A program made the translations under genes and the position numbers. The notes beneath the pieces are model-generated. The model was not told where the DNA came from. It saw nothing but the letters and a program-made list of their open reading frames with translations, and did no database searches. This document shows, one piece after another, positions 16,991-26,169 of a stretch of 34,901 nt of DNA. Every line of letters starts with the position of its first letter. Position 1 is the stretch's first letter. Source of the stretch: Chloroflexota bacterium (GTDB taxonomy: Bacteria; Chloroflexota; Dehalococcoidia; UBA2979); contig VXMT01000226.1 of NCBI GenBank assembly GCA_009840965.1, positions 1,930-36,830 of the forward strand, written 5' to 3'.

Positions 16991-18094
16991 ATGAGCGAGG
17001 ACGCGCTGCGCACGCGGCTCTGCGAGGAGTACGGCTGCGAGTACCCGATCGTCGCCTTCTGCCACACCAAGGAGGTCGTGGCCGCGGTCACGAACGCCGG
17101 CGGCATCGGCGTCCTCGGCACCACTCAGCTCAAGAAGGACGAGTTCCGGCGAGATGTGCGCTGGATCCGCGACCGGGTCGGCGACAGGCCGTGGGGCATC
17201 GACACCCTGCTGCCCGCCACCTTCCAGGAAGGCAACGTCGAGGACCTCGAGGGGATGATCCCGCAGGGGCACCGCGACTTCGTCGAGCGGATGCAGCACG
17301 ACAACGAGATCCCGGACCCGTCCAGCCCGCCACCCTGGCAACCCTCCGTCGGCGCCGACTTGCTGCAGCGCGCCCGCGACCACATCGACGTGACTCTCGA
17401 GGAGCGCGTGCCGATCTTCGCCTCGGGCCTCGGCAACCCCGCCGTGATCCTCGAACGCGCGCACGAGGTCGGCACGAAGGTCTGGGGGCTGATCGGCATG
17501 ACCCGGCAGGCGCGCCGCGAGCTGGAGGCGGGAGTCGACCTGATCATCGCGCAGGGCGGTGACTCCGGCGGTCATTCCGGCCGGATCGGCACGTTCTCGC
17601 TCGTCCCGGCCGTAGCGAGGATGGCGCGCGAGTACGACACGCCGGTGCTCGCCGCCGGGGGCGTGACCCGCGGCGAGCACCTCGTGGCTGCGCTTGCCCT
17701 CGGCGCCGTCGGCGTGTGGGCCGGCACGATCTGGCAGGCGACGACGGAGTCGCACATCGACCGCTACCTCAAGGAGAAGCTCGTCAGCGCCGCCACCGAG
17801 GACTCGACGAAGAGCCGCGCGCTCACGGGCAAGCCCGCGGCGCGGCTGCGCTCCAAGATGATCGACGCCTGGGAGCAGCCCGACGCGCCCGAGCCGCTCG
17901 GCATGCCGCTGCAGCCGATGCTGATGGCGAAGATCATGCAGGCGGTAGACGATCACAGGGTCGAGGAGTTCATGAACGTCGCGGCCGGGCAGGGCGTCGG
18001 CCTGATCGACGAGATCCGCCCGGCCGCCCGGGTGGTCGACGACATGGTCGCCGAGGCGCGCGCGATCCTCGAGGGCGAGCCGCTCCCGGCCTAG
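16991..18094 (+). CDS. NAD(P)H-dependent flavin oxidoreductase / nitronate monooxygenase family
   Basis: YPIVAFCHTKEVVAAVTNAGGIGVLG, IIAQGGDSGGHSG, VLAAGGV, ALALGAVGVWAGT. Confidence 0.88.
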   Translation: MSEDALRTRLCEEYGCEYPIVAFCHTKEVVAAVTNAGGIGVLGTTQLKKDEFRRDVRWIRDRVGDRPWGIDTLLPATFQEGNVEDLEGMIPQGHRDFVERMQHDNEIPDPSSPPPWQPSVGADLLQRARDHIDVTLEERVPIFASGLGNPAVILERAHEVGTKVWGLIGMTRQARRELEAGVDLIIAQGGDSGGHSGRIGTFSLVPAVARMAREYDTPVLAAGGVTRGEHLVAALALGAVGVWAGTIWQATTESHIDRYLKEKLVSAATEDSTKSRALTGKPAARLRSKMIDAWEQPDAPEPLGMPLQPMLMAKIMQAVDDHRVEEFMNVAAGQGVGLIDEIRPAARVVDDMVAEARAILEGEPLPA

Positions 18095-19500
18095 CCGCCG
18101 ACCAGCGGCGGGCGGCGTGGCCAGCCGGTCGCCTGCTCGCAGGCGTGGGCGGCGCGGCAGACGGTCGCCTCCGCGAAGGGCCGCCCGGCAATCATCAGCC
18201 CGACCGGCAGCCCGTTGCCGTCGAGGCCGCAGGGCACGCTGACCGCCGGCAGGCCGGAGACGTTGTAGAGCCGCGTGTTGCTCGCGAGGATCGACTCGGG
18301 GTCGCCCTCGGCGACCGTCGGCACGGTCCGCCGAAGCGTCGGCGAGACCAGCAGATCGACGGTCTTGAGCACCGCGAGCACCTCGTGCTCGATCGCTGCG
18401 CGTGTCCGCAGGTCGCGGAAGTACTCGATCGCCAATCGATCGAGGCCCGCCGCGATCTTCCCGCGGACCTCGTCGCTGTAGAGCTCGGGATGGTCGCGCA
18501 GCCACTGCGCGTGGAACGCGGCGCCCTCGACCGGGCTGATCACCAGCCGCCGCGAGGCGCCGAAGCTCGGCAGCTCGACCTCGACCGTCTCGGCGCCGAG
18601 CGCGCGCAGCTCGTCGAGGGCCGGCTCGCAGACCGCTACGACCTCGTCATCGCAGTTCGCCCACAGCGGGTCGCGCGGCACGCCAAGGCGTAGCCCGGCC
18701 AGGTCGCGGCCGAGCTCGCGCGTGAAGTCCTCCGGCGGACGTTCCATGGACTGCGAGTCGGTCGGGTCGTAGCCGGCGATGGCGTTGAGGATCAGCGCGG
18801 AGTCCTCGACGGTCCTGGTGAGCGGCCCGGCGTGGTCGAGCGTGTGCGAGAGCGGGAAGACGCCGCTGCGGCTGACGAGTCCTCGCGTCGGCTTCAGCCC
18901 GGCGACGCCGCAGACGGCGGCGGGGATGCGGATCGAGCCGCCGGTATCGCTGCCGAGCGTGCCGAGCGCGGACCCGGCCGCCGCAGCCGCGCCGCTGCCG
19001 CCGCTGCTCCCGCCCGGCGTGTAGTCCCGGTTCCAGGGGTTGCGGATCGTCCCGAAGTGCGCGTTGTCGCTCGTCGTGCCGAACGCGAACTCGTGCATCC
19101 CGAGCTTGCCGGTGAGGACCATGCCCGCCTCGTGGAGCTTCGCGACGACGAACGCGTCCTCCTCCGGAACGCGATCCCGCAGGAAGCCGGAGCCCGCGGT
19201 CGTCACGATGCCGGCGGTGTCGAACAGGTCCTTGAGGGCGAACGGGATGCCGTGCAGCGGCCCGCGATCGAGGCCGCTCGCCAGCTCCTCGTCGGCGCGG
19301 GCCGCCCGCTCGCGGGCGAGGTCCGCCGTCACGAGCACGTAGGCGTTGAGTGCCGGCTCGGTCTCCTCGATGCGCGCGAGGACCGACTCGGTCAGCGCGA
19401 CCGCGCTCAGCGAGCCGTCACGCAGCGCGGCCTCAGCCTCGGCGATCGTGAGGTCGCAGGGCTGGCCTTCGAGGGCCTCGGCGTCGATGTTGGGCGGCAT
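18091..19500 (-). CDS. Amidase (amidase signature family)
   Basis: GIPFALKDLFDTAG, TPGGSSGGSGAAAAAGSALGTLGSDTGGSIRIPAAVCGVAGLKPTRG; stop shares CTAG with the convergent gene. Confidence 0.93.
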   Translation of the reverse strand: MPPNIDAEALEGQPCDLTIAEAEAALRDGSLSAVALTESVLARIEETEPALNAYVLVTADLARERAARADEELASGLDRGPLHGIPFALKDLFDTAGIVTTAGSGFLRDRVPEEDAFVVAKLHEAGMVLTGKLGMHEFAFGTTSDNAHFGTIRNPWNRDYTPGGSSGGSGAAAAAGSALGTLGSDTGGSIRIPAAVCGVAGLKPTRGLVSRSGVFPLSHTLDHAGPLTRTVEDSALILNAIAGYDPTDSQSMERPPEDFTRELGRDLAGLRLGVPRDPLWANCDDEVVAVCEPALDELRALGAETVEVELPSFGASRRLVISPVEGAAFHAQWLRDHPELYSDEVRGKIAAGLDRLAIEYFRDLRTRAAIEHEVLAVLKTVDLLVSPTLRRTVPTVAEGDPESILASNTRLYNVSGLPAVSVPCGLDGNGLPVGLMIAGRPFAEATVCRAAHACEQATGWPRRPPLVGG

Positions 19501-19518
19501 GGTGCGATCCTCCCGGCG

Positions 19519-20820
19519 TCAGCGCAGGCGGCTGATCGGCGTGCGTGCGATGAACTGGGCGGCGGTGATGAGGAGCAGGGCCACGGCGGCGAGGCCGACG
19601 GCGATCTGCGGTCCGATCGCGTTGGCGATGAGGCTCACGAGCAGCGTGCCGAGCGACATCAGCCCGTACTGCATCATGTAGACGCTGAGCACGCGCCCCC
19701 GGAAGTCCTCGTCCACGTAGGCCTGCAGCAGCACGCTGCCGAGCGAGAGATAGCCGGCCTGCCCCATCCCGATCGCGACGGCGCAGACGAGGGCGACCCA
19801 GTAGAGCTCGTTGAAGGCGAAGACAAGCATCGCGACACCGATCAGCACGACGCTGAGCATCCAGACGCGCCCGCGCTGCCCTCCGGGAATCGAGGCGACG
19901 ATCAGCGAGCCGCCGACGGCGCCGAGGCCGCCCATGCTGAGCATCACGCCGAGCGCCCCGGCGCCGGCGTTCAGGATCTCCTTGGCGTAGCCCGGCAGCA
20001 GCGTCATGTAGGTCATCCAGAAGAGCGCGACGGCGCCGTTGTAGATGAGCAGCGGGCGCATCACCTCGTCACGCCACACGTAGCGCAACCCCTCGGCGAG
20101 CTGTCCGATCGCACGCGAGGGTCCGGTGGCCGTCCTTGGGCCGATCTCGACGGGCAGCAGCAGGAGGAGCGCGCCGACGTAGAACGCGGCCATCATGTAG
20201 TAGACGTACTGGGTGCCCTCGATGCTGCCGGCGGGGCCGAGGGCGCCGATCATCCAGCCGGCGAGCGCGGGCATGAGCAGGAACGAGGCGTTCTGCCCGG
20301 TGGTGTAGAGCGCCATCGCGTTCGTGAGGTGCTTCATCCCCACCACCGAGGGCGTGAGCGCTTGCCGCGCGGGCATCGTCAGCGTGTGCGACCCGGCAAT
20401 CAGCGAGGAGCCGACAGCGATCTGCCAGAACTGCACGTCGCCGCTCGCGACCAGCAGCGCCATCGCCAGCGAGGCGATCGCTCCTCCGGCCTGTCCCGTC
20501 TGGATGAAGCGCTTGCGATGCTTGACCTTGTCCGCGAGGACGCCCCCCGGCAGCGCTGTCAGCAGGCCGGTGATCCCCGCGGAGAGGTGCAGCACGCCCA
20601 GCGCCGCGAACGACCCCGTGAGCTCGAACGTCAGCCAGCCGCCAACGAACATCTGCACACCCATCGCCGCGAAGCCCGCGAACATCGAGGTGAAGAACCA
20701 GCGGAAGCTGACGATGCTGAACGAGTCGAGCGTCCGGAAGCGTCGCCTTCCCCCGGCGACCGCCTGGTCGACGGGGATCGGCGTTGCCGGCGTCGCGGCG
20801 CGCTCGCGCGTCTGGGTCAT
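19519..20820 (-). CDS. MFS transporter
   Basis: 433 aa multi-spanning protein; FTSMFAGFAAMGVQMFVGGWLTFELTGSFAALGVLHLS, PGGVLADKVKHRK. Confidence 0.88.
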   Translation of the reverse strand: MTQTRERAATPATPIPVDQAVAGGRRRFRTLDSFSIVSFRWFFTSMFAGFAAMGVQMFVGGWLTFELTGSFAALGVLHLSAGITGLLTALPGGVLADKVKHRKRFIQTGQAGGAIASLAMALLVASGDVQFWQIAVGSSLIAGSHTLTMPARQALTPSVVGMKHLTNAMALYTTGQNASFLLMPALAGWMIGALGPAGSIEGTQYVYYMMAAFYVGALLLLLPVEIGPRTATGPSRAIGQLAEGLRYVWRDEVMRPLLIYNGAVALFWMTYMTLLPGYAKEILNAGAGALGVMLSMGGLGAVGGSLIVASIPGGQRGRVWMLSVVLIGVAMLVFAFNELYWVALVCAVAIGMGQAGYLSLGSVLLQAYVDEDFRGRVLSVYMMQYGLMSLGTLLVSLIANAIGPQIAVGLAAVALLLITAAQFIARTPISRLR

Positions 20821-20863
20821 GCGCGCATCGTGACCGATCGAGGGCGAGCGGCATAGCGCCTTG

Positions 20864-21748
20864 TCACGCCTCGGGCGGCTCCCAGCTCACCACCGCGGTC
20901 TGCGCGAACGGCAGCGGGAACGCCACGAGGCCGTCGTCGCCGGCGTAGCGCTCCAACAACAGCTCCCGCATGCGCGCCTCCCGCGCCGAGCCGCGCGCGA
21001 CGAAGTAGCGGTGCCGGTACGAGTCGATCACCTCGTCGAGCGGCTGTGCGGGCAGGGGCGGGGGTGGCGTCGTGGCGAGGTCGAACGCGCGCCCGCGGGC
21101 GCCGAGGATCGCGAGGAACTCGCGCAGCGCGGGCAACTCGGCGAGCGGCTCGTCGTGCAGGACGGACCAGAGCGGCTCGAGCGGCGTGCCCGGCATGTGG
21201 TCCATCAGCACGATCACGCACAGCCGCCGCGCGTGCGCCTCGAGCGCATCGAGGAAGGCGCCGACCTCCTCGACAAAGAAGAGCACGCTCGCCGAAAGCG
21301 CCACGTCGACGATCGGCGCGGCCTCGCCGGGCGCTCCCGCGGGCGGCCAGCCCGTGGTCGGCAGCACCTCGATGTTGTCGAGGCCGGAGGCGGCGGCCTC
21401 CTCGCGCAGCCGCGCCGTCATCCCCGGCGAGCGGTCGACGGCGGTCATGTGGCGCACGCGGCGTGCGAGCGGGATCGCGAGGCGTCCCGCGCCCGCGCCG
21501 ACCTCGAGCCAGTGGTCCTCGGGGCGCGCGAGCGCCTCCAGCAGCGGCAGCTCGGGCGCCGGGTAGGCGTCCGGGCCGGGCGCGAAGATGTCGGCCATCG
21601 CGCCCCACTCGTCGTCGGGCGGGGCCTGCTCGCGCATCCGCTCCGCCTGCTCGTTGGCTGCACGGTGCAGCGCGCGCCAGGCGGCGAGCGCCTCGGCCTC
21701 GCTCGGGCGCAGCGTGCGGCGGGCTTCGTCGTGGGTGGGGTCCGTCAT
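20864..21748 (-). CDS. Class I SAM-dependent methyltransferase
   Basis: Start at MTDPTHDEARR; HWLEVGAGAGRLAIPLARRVRHMTAVDRSPGM (motif I). Confidence 0.8.
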   Translation of the reverse strand: MTDPTHDEARRTLRPSEAEALAAWRALHRAANEQAERMREQAPPDDEWGAMADIFAPGPDAYPAPELPLLEALARPEDHWLEVGAGAGRLAIPLARRVRHMTAVDRSPGMTARLREEAAASGLDNIEVLPTTGWPPAGAPGEAAPIVDVALSASVLFFVEEVGAFLDALEAHARRLCVIVLMDHMPGTPLEPLWSVLHDEPLAELPALREFLAILGARGRAFDLATTPPPPLPAQPLDEVIDSYRHRYFVARGSAREARMRELLLERYAGDDGLVAFPLPFAQTAVVSWEPPEA

Positions 21749-21849
21749 CGGGGCTACGGTACCACTAGGCCAGAGCGGCAAGATGGTGTCGGCACGGTCG
21801 TTCGGGTTGTCGATTACCCTCGGTGTATCGTCTCCAGTGGGAACCGAAC

Positions 21850-23688
21850 ATGCGACTGCTCAGGTCCGGGCTTCTGTCTGCCGTCGTCCTCGTCGTTCTT
21901 GCCTCGTTCGGCGAGGTTGCGCCCGCTGGGGCAACGTCGTCGGAGGAGGCGCCCGTCGTGCAGGAGATCACTACCCTCCTGCACCCCGGGCTGAATGAAG
22001 TCGGCTGGGTGAGCGAGGAAACTGCGTCGAGTGCGCTGTTCGACGCGCTCCCTGAGTTGATCGCTGTCTCGGCGTGGGACGCTTCGGAGCGACGAGCTCG
22101 ACGAGCGCTCCGGGGCAAATACGAGGAACTGCCCACCTTGAAGCCCGGCATGGGGTTGTGGTTGCGGATCGGCGGATCGGTATCGGTCGAGTGGACGCGA
22201 CCGGTGACCGCCGATGGCATCCTGCTGTCGCTGCAACGGGGGAGCAACCTTATCGCCTGGACAACGAGCGGTGAGGTCGCCAACGCCCTGAGCAAGTTCG
22301 AAGGCGCGGTGACTGGGGCTTGGCGATGGGATCCGGCCAGGCGGGCGTACGCTCGCTACGAGCTTGACTCCTCGACCGCGGCCGGGGGTCTGCCGCAGCC
22401 ACAGCCGGGCGAAGCGCTGTGGGTATCCGCATCGAAGACCGTCCACTGGTGGCAGCCCGGCACGGACCGTCCGGAGTTGGTCTTCCTCGACGGTGTATCG
22501 GAGGGCAAGCAGGATGAACTGATCGAGGATATGGAGATCATCCGGGCCGCCTATGCCGAATACTTCGGCGTACAGACGTCAGCGTTCACGGCGTACATCG
22601 GGGGATCGGTGGAGGCGATCGCACCTGCGTACCGGCAGGTCACCGGAAGGGAGCTCCCGGATGTAATCACGCGGGCTGACCCACCCGAGACCTGCGGGAC
22701 CGTGAGCAGCGGCGCGGTGTTCGTACTCACCTACTGCGCAGGTATCCCCAGCTTCACGGGCAAGGGAGCGACTCACATTCTCGCGCACGAATACTTCCAC
22801 GTCCTGCAGCAGCAGCTCGCTTCCGATCGCGGTACCGAGGGGCCAACATGGCTCCTGGAAGGCACGGCGCTGTACGCCGAGCATCTCGCCAGCGAGACAT
22901 TCGATCCCTACTCGGCACGCCAGGCGGCGAGCTGGGGCGATGGGATGCTTGGCAACGCCATCCGCCGCGCCGCAACGCACTGGAGTGAGTTCCCCATCTC
23001 TCTCCCCGACATCGAAACCTACTCGGCGTTCCATACTGCAGAGGGGATCTTTGGGACCTACGATCACTACCAGGTCGCACTCCTGGGGGCGAAGTGGCTC
23101 GCCGACCGCGCGGGAGAGCAGGCTCTCGCCGACTACTACCGCCTGCTGCCGTCCGTCGACCACTGGCACGACGCGTTTGAGAGCGCATTTGGCATTTCCA
23201 TTGCCGACTTCTACGAGGCATTCGCGACGTACCCCGACGAACTCGGTCCTCGCAATCGCGTGCGGGGCGTCGTAAATGGTCCGGACGGAGGTCCACTCGA
23301 GGGCGTCAGGGTGACCGCGCATCGGCTCAGCCTTCATGGCTACCGTGACTACGATGCGAGGAGCTTCAGGGAAGCGCCCATCGACGTTGAGACCTGGACG
23401 GATGAGCATGGAGCGTTCGAGATGTGGGTGCGGCCCGGAAGGTACTTCTTCGTGGTGTCCCGCGCGGATCCGAAGCCCGCGATTGTCGACGGAGCACTCC
23501 CCGACACGCACGTAAGCGAGCGGGAGTGCGATCTCGCGATACGCACCGACCGAGGTCTGACGGGCTGGTCGGGCCCCCGGGAATCCTCGGATCTGTACGA
23601 GTTGGTCGGCACTACCAATATCTGGGCGGCGATCACTATCCCGAGCAACGTGGCGAGCTTCGGCCGCTCGTTCTGCGCCGAACCCTGA
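21850..23688 (+). CDS. Secreted gluzincin-like metalloprotease with duplicated N-terminal modules and C-terminal carboxypeptidase-regulatory-like domain
   Basis: Signal peptide MRLLRSGLLSAVVLVVLASFGEVAPAGA; AHEYFHVLQQQ at 22786..22800 followed by WLLEGTALYAEHL; NRVRGVVNGPDGGPLEGVRVTAHRL. Confidence 0.75.
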   Translation: MRLLRSGLLSAVVLVVLASFGEVAPAGATSSEEAPVVQEITTLLHPGLNEVGWVSEETASSALFDALPELIAVSAWDASERRARRALRGKYEELPTLKPGMGLWLRIGGSVSVEWTRPVTADGILLSLQRGSNLIAWTTSGEVANALSKFEGAVTGAWRWDPARRAYARYELDSSTAAGGLPQPQPGEALWVSASKTVHWWQPGTDRPELVFLDGVSEGKQDELIEDMEIIRAAYAEYFGVQTSAFTAYIGGSVEAIAPAYRQVTGRELPDVITRADPPETCGTVSSGAVFVLTYCAGIPSFTGKGATHILAHEYFHVLQQQLASDRGTEGPTWLLEGTALYAEHLASETFDPYSARQAASWGDGMLGNAIRRAATHWSEFPISLPDIETYSAFHTAEGIFGTYDHYQVALLGAKWLADRAGEQALADYYRLLPSVDHWHDAFESAFGISIADFYEAFATYPDELGPRNRVRGVVNGPDGGPLEGVRVTAHRLSLHGYRDYDARSFREAPIDVETWTDEHGAFEMWVRPGRYFFVVSRADPKPAIVDGALPDTHVSERECDLAIRTDRGLTGWSGPRESSDLYELVGTTNIWAAITIPSNVASFGRSFCAEP

Positions 23689-23759
23689 TCCCTCGCCACT
23701 CCTCGCGTTGACCGCCACTGCGCCCGTGCCTACGCTCGCGACGCAGCGAGGAGGCGCCC

Positions 23760-24983
23760 GTGGACTTCGAGCCCGCCTACACGCCAGAGCAACGCGCCTT
23801 CCGAGCCGAGGTGCGCGCCTGGCTCGAGGATCACGTCCCGCAGATCGAGGGCGACCAGGACTCCGACGAGAACTACGCGAAGTACCGCCAGCTCGGCCGC
23901 GACCTCGGGGCACGCGGCTGGCTGCGCCCGACCGCGCCGCTCGAGTACGGTGGCGGCGGCCTCTCCGTCGACCACGCGATCGTGCTCGCCGAGGAGATGG
24001 ACCGCCACGATCTGACGAGCCCGCCCTACTACGACAGCGGCGGCAGCCTCGGCGGGGCGAGCATCCTCGTCTGGGGCAGCGAGGAGCAGAAGCGCCGTCT
24101 GCTGCCACCGATCTTCCGTGGCGAGACCGTCACCTGGCAGCTCCTCACCGGCCCCGAGGCCGGCTCCGACCTCGCCTCGACCGAGACCGACGCCATGCGC
24201 GACGGCGACGAGTACGTGATCAACGGCACGAAGGTCTTCATCGGCGGCTCGCACGGCGCCGACTCGTTCTGGACGATCTGCCGCACCGACCGCGAGGGCG
24301 CGCGCCACCAGAACGTCAGCTGGTTCATGATCCCCTCGGACCTGCCGGGCATCACCGTCGAGCGCATGTACCTGCTCAGCGACGGCCGCGAGGGCATCGG
24401 CCGCGGCTACAAGAACACGATCTACTTCGACAACGTGCGCGTGCCCGCGGAGAACCTCGTGGGCGGCGAGAACAACGGCTGGCGGGTGGCCAGCACGCAC
24501 CTCGAGCTGGAGCACGGCTCCGGCGGACGCATCGCCCGCAACGTCTGGTTCGAGCGCACGCGCGACCGCCTGCGCTCGCTGCCCGCTAACGGCGCCAACC
24601 CGCTCGACGACGCGGAGACGCGGGGGCTGCTCGCCGACCTGTTCATGGAAACCGAGGTGCAGCGGCTGTTCGAGCTGCGCAACTTCTGGATGAACCGCAC
24701 GCACCAGGACATGAGCTACGAGGGCCCGCAGGCCTCCTACTACCGCAAGATGAGCGGCCTCCGCGCCTCGCAGATCATGCTCGAGCTGCTTGGCCCGTAC
24801 GCGCAGCTCAACGACGCCGAGTTCGACCCCACGGGCGGGCGCTTCGACTCCTACCTGCGCAACGCGATCGTCTCGCTCCATCCGGGCGGCACGGCGGACA
24901 TCCAGAAGGTGATCATGGCCCGCCGCATCGGCATCGGGCGCGGCGAGAGCGAGCGCGAGCGCGCCGGCCGCACGGTCGAGTAG
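23760..24983 (+). CDS. Acyl-CoA dehydrogenase family protein
   Basis: 407 aa, GTG start; YTPEQRAFRAEVRAWLEDHVP, LTGPEAGSDLAS, YVINGTKVFIGG, RNAIVSLHPGGTADIQKVIMARRIG. Confidence 0.92.
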   Translation: MDFEPAYTPEQRAFRAEVRAWLEDHVPQIEGDQDSDENYAKYRQLGRDLGARGWLRPTAPLEYGGGGLSVDHAIVLAEEMDRHDLTSPPYYDSGGSLGGASILVWGSEEQKRRLLPPIFRGETVTWQLLTGPEAGSDLASTETDAMRDGDEYVINGTKVFIGGSHGADSFWTICRTDREGARHQNVSWFMIPSDLPGITVERMYLLSDGREGIGRGYKNTIYFDNVRVPAENLVGGENNGWRVASTHLELEHGSGGRIARNVWFERTRDRLRSLPANGANPLDDAETRGLLADLFMETEVQRLFELRNFWMNRTHQDMSYEGPQASYYRKMSGLRASQIMLELLGPYAQLNDAEFDPTGGRFDSYLRNAIVSLHPGGTADIQKVIMARRIGIGRGESERERAGRTVE

Positions 24984-24993
24984 GCGGCGCGGC

Positions 24994-26142
24994 GTGGACC
25001 TCTCACTCAGCGAAGAGCAGCAACTCCTGAAGCAGGGCGTCGAGGACTTCGTCGCCCGCGAAGCGCCGCTCGAGGCGGTGATCGAGCTTTCGGGCAGCGA
25101 GCTTGGCTACTCGCCCGAGCACTACGCGCGCGTCGCCGATCTCGGCTGGCTGGGCGCGGCGATCCCCGAGCAGTACGGGGGCGCGGGCCTCGGCCTGACG
25201 GACGCCGCCGTGCTCTTCGAGGCCTTCGGCTACGCGGCCCTGCCGGGTCCGTTCATCTCCTCGGGAGTCGTCTCGGCGCTGATCGTCGAGGAGGCTGGCG
25301 GCGAGGAGCAGCGCGCCGAGCTGCTCCCGCGCATCGCGAGCGGCCAGGCGATCGCCGTGCTCGCGCTGACCGAGCCGGGCTACGGCTGGGGCCCCGAAGG
25401 GGTGCACATGCGGGCCGCTTCGAGCAATGGCGACTACGTGCTGGACGGCGTCAAGCTGTTCGTGCACGACGCGATCGGCGCGACGCACCTGATCACCCCC
25501 GTGCGCACCGGCGACGAAGGCGCGCTCGCACTCCTCGTCGTCGACGCCTCGGCGCCCGGCGTCTCTGTACGGCGACTGGAGGGCTTCACCGGCTCCGAGT
25601 GCGTCGTGCGCTTCGAGGGCGTGCGCGTGCCGGTCTCGGCGGCGCTCGGTGACGGCGGCGCGGTCGAGGAGGCGCTCGACCGGGCGCTGACGAAGGCGGC
25701 GCCGGTGCTCTCCGCCTACCAGGTGGGCGGCGGGCAGGCGGCGTTCGAGATGGCGGTGGACTACAGCAGGGAACGCCGCCAGTTCGGCCAGCCGATCGGG
25801 CGCTTCCAGCACGTGCAGAACCACATCATCCAGCTCGTCAACCACGTCGACGCCTCACGTTGGACCACCTACGAGGCGCTGTGGCGGCACGACTCCGACA
25901 AGCCCGGCTTCGAGGTCGCCTCACATCTCGCGAAGGCGGTGACGAGCGAGGGCTTCGTGCACGCGGTGAACTACTCGCACGAGGTGCACGCGGGTGTCGG
26001 GGTGATGCACGAGTACGGGCTCACGCTCTACACGACGCTCTCCCGCTCGCTCTACCACCAGCTCGGGAGCCCTCGCTACCACCGGGGCCGGCTCGCCGAC
26101 CTGCTGGTCGACCACGACCTGGGGCCAGATCCGCTCGATTAG
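24994..26142 (+). CDS. Acyl-CoA dehydrogenase family protein
   Basis: 382 aa; SLSEEQQLLKQGVEDFVAREAP, AAIPEQYGGAGLGLTDAAVLFEAFGYAALPGPF, YSRERRQFGQPIGRFQHVQN. Confidence 0.92.
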   Translation: MDLSLSEEQQLLKQGVEDFVAREAPLEAVIELSGSELGYSPEHYARVADLGWLGAAIPEQYGGAGLGLTDAAVLFEAFGYAALPGPFISSGVVSALIVEEAGGEEQRAELLPRIASGQAIAVLALTEPGYGWGPEGVHMRAASSNGDYVLDGVKLFVHDAIGATHLITPVRTGDEGALALLVVDASAPGVSVRRLEGFTGSECVVRFEGVRVPVSAALGDGGAVEEALDRALTKAAPVLSAYQVGGGQAAFEMAVDYSRERRQFGQPIGRFQHVQNHIIQLVNHVDASRWTTYEALWRHDSDKPGFEVASHLAKAVTSEGFVHAVNYSHEVHAGVGVMHEYGLTLYTTLSRSLYHQLGSPRYHRGRLADLLVDHDLGPDPLD

Positions 26143-26169
26143 CTGTCTCTGGACTAGCTGTCGCTGGAC
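26140..26169. repeat. Tandem 15-bp repeat (2 copies) at convergent gene ends
   Basis: tagctgtctctggac | tagctgtcgctggac; one mismatch. Confidence 0.85.

Noticed and set aside
18832-20856. 674-aa plus-strand ORF
   Set aside because: Antisense to the amidase and MFS transporter; compositional artefact.
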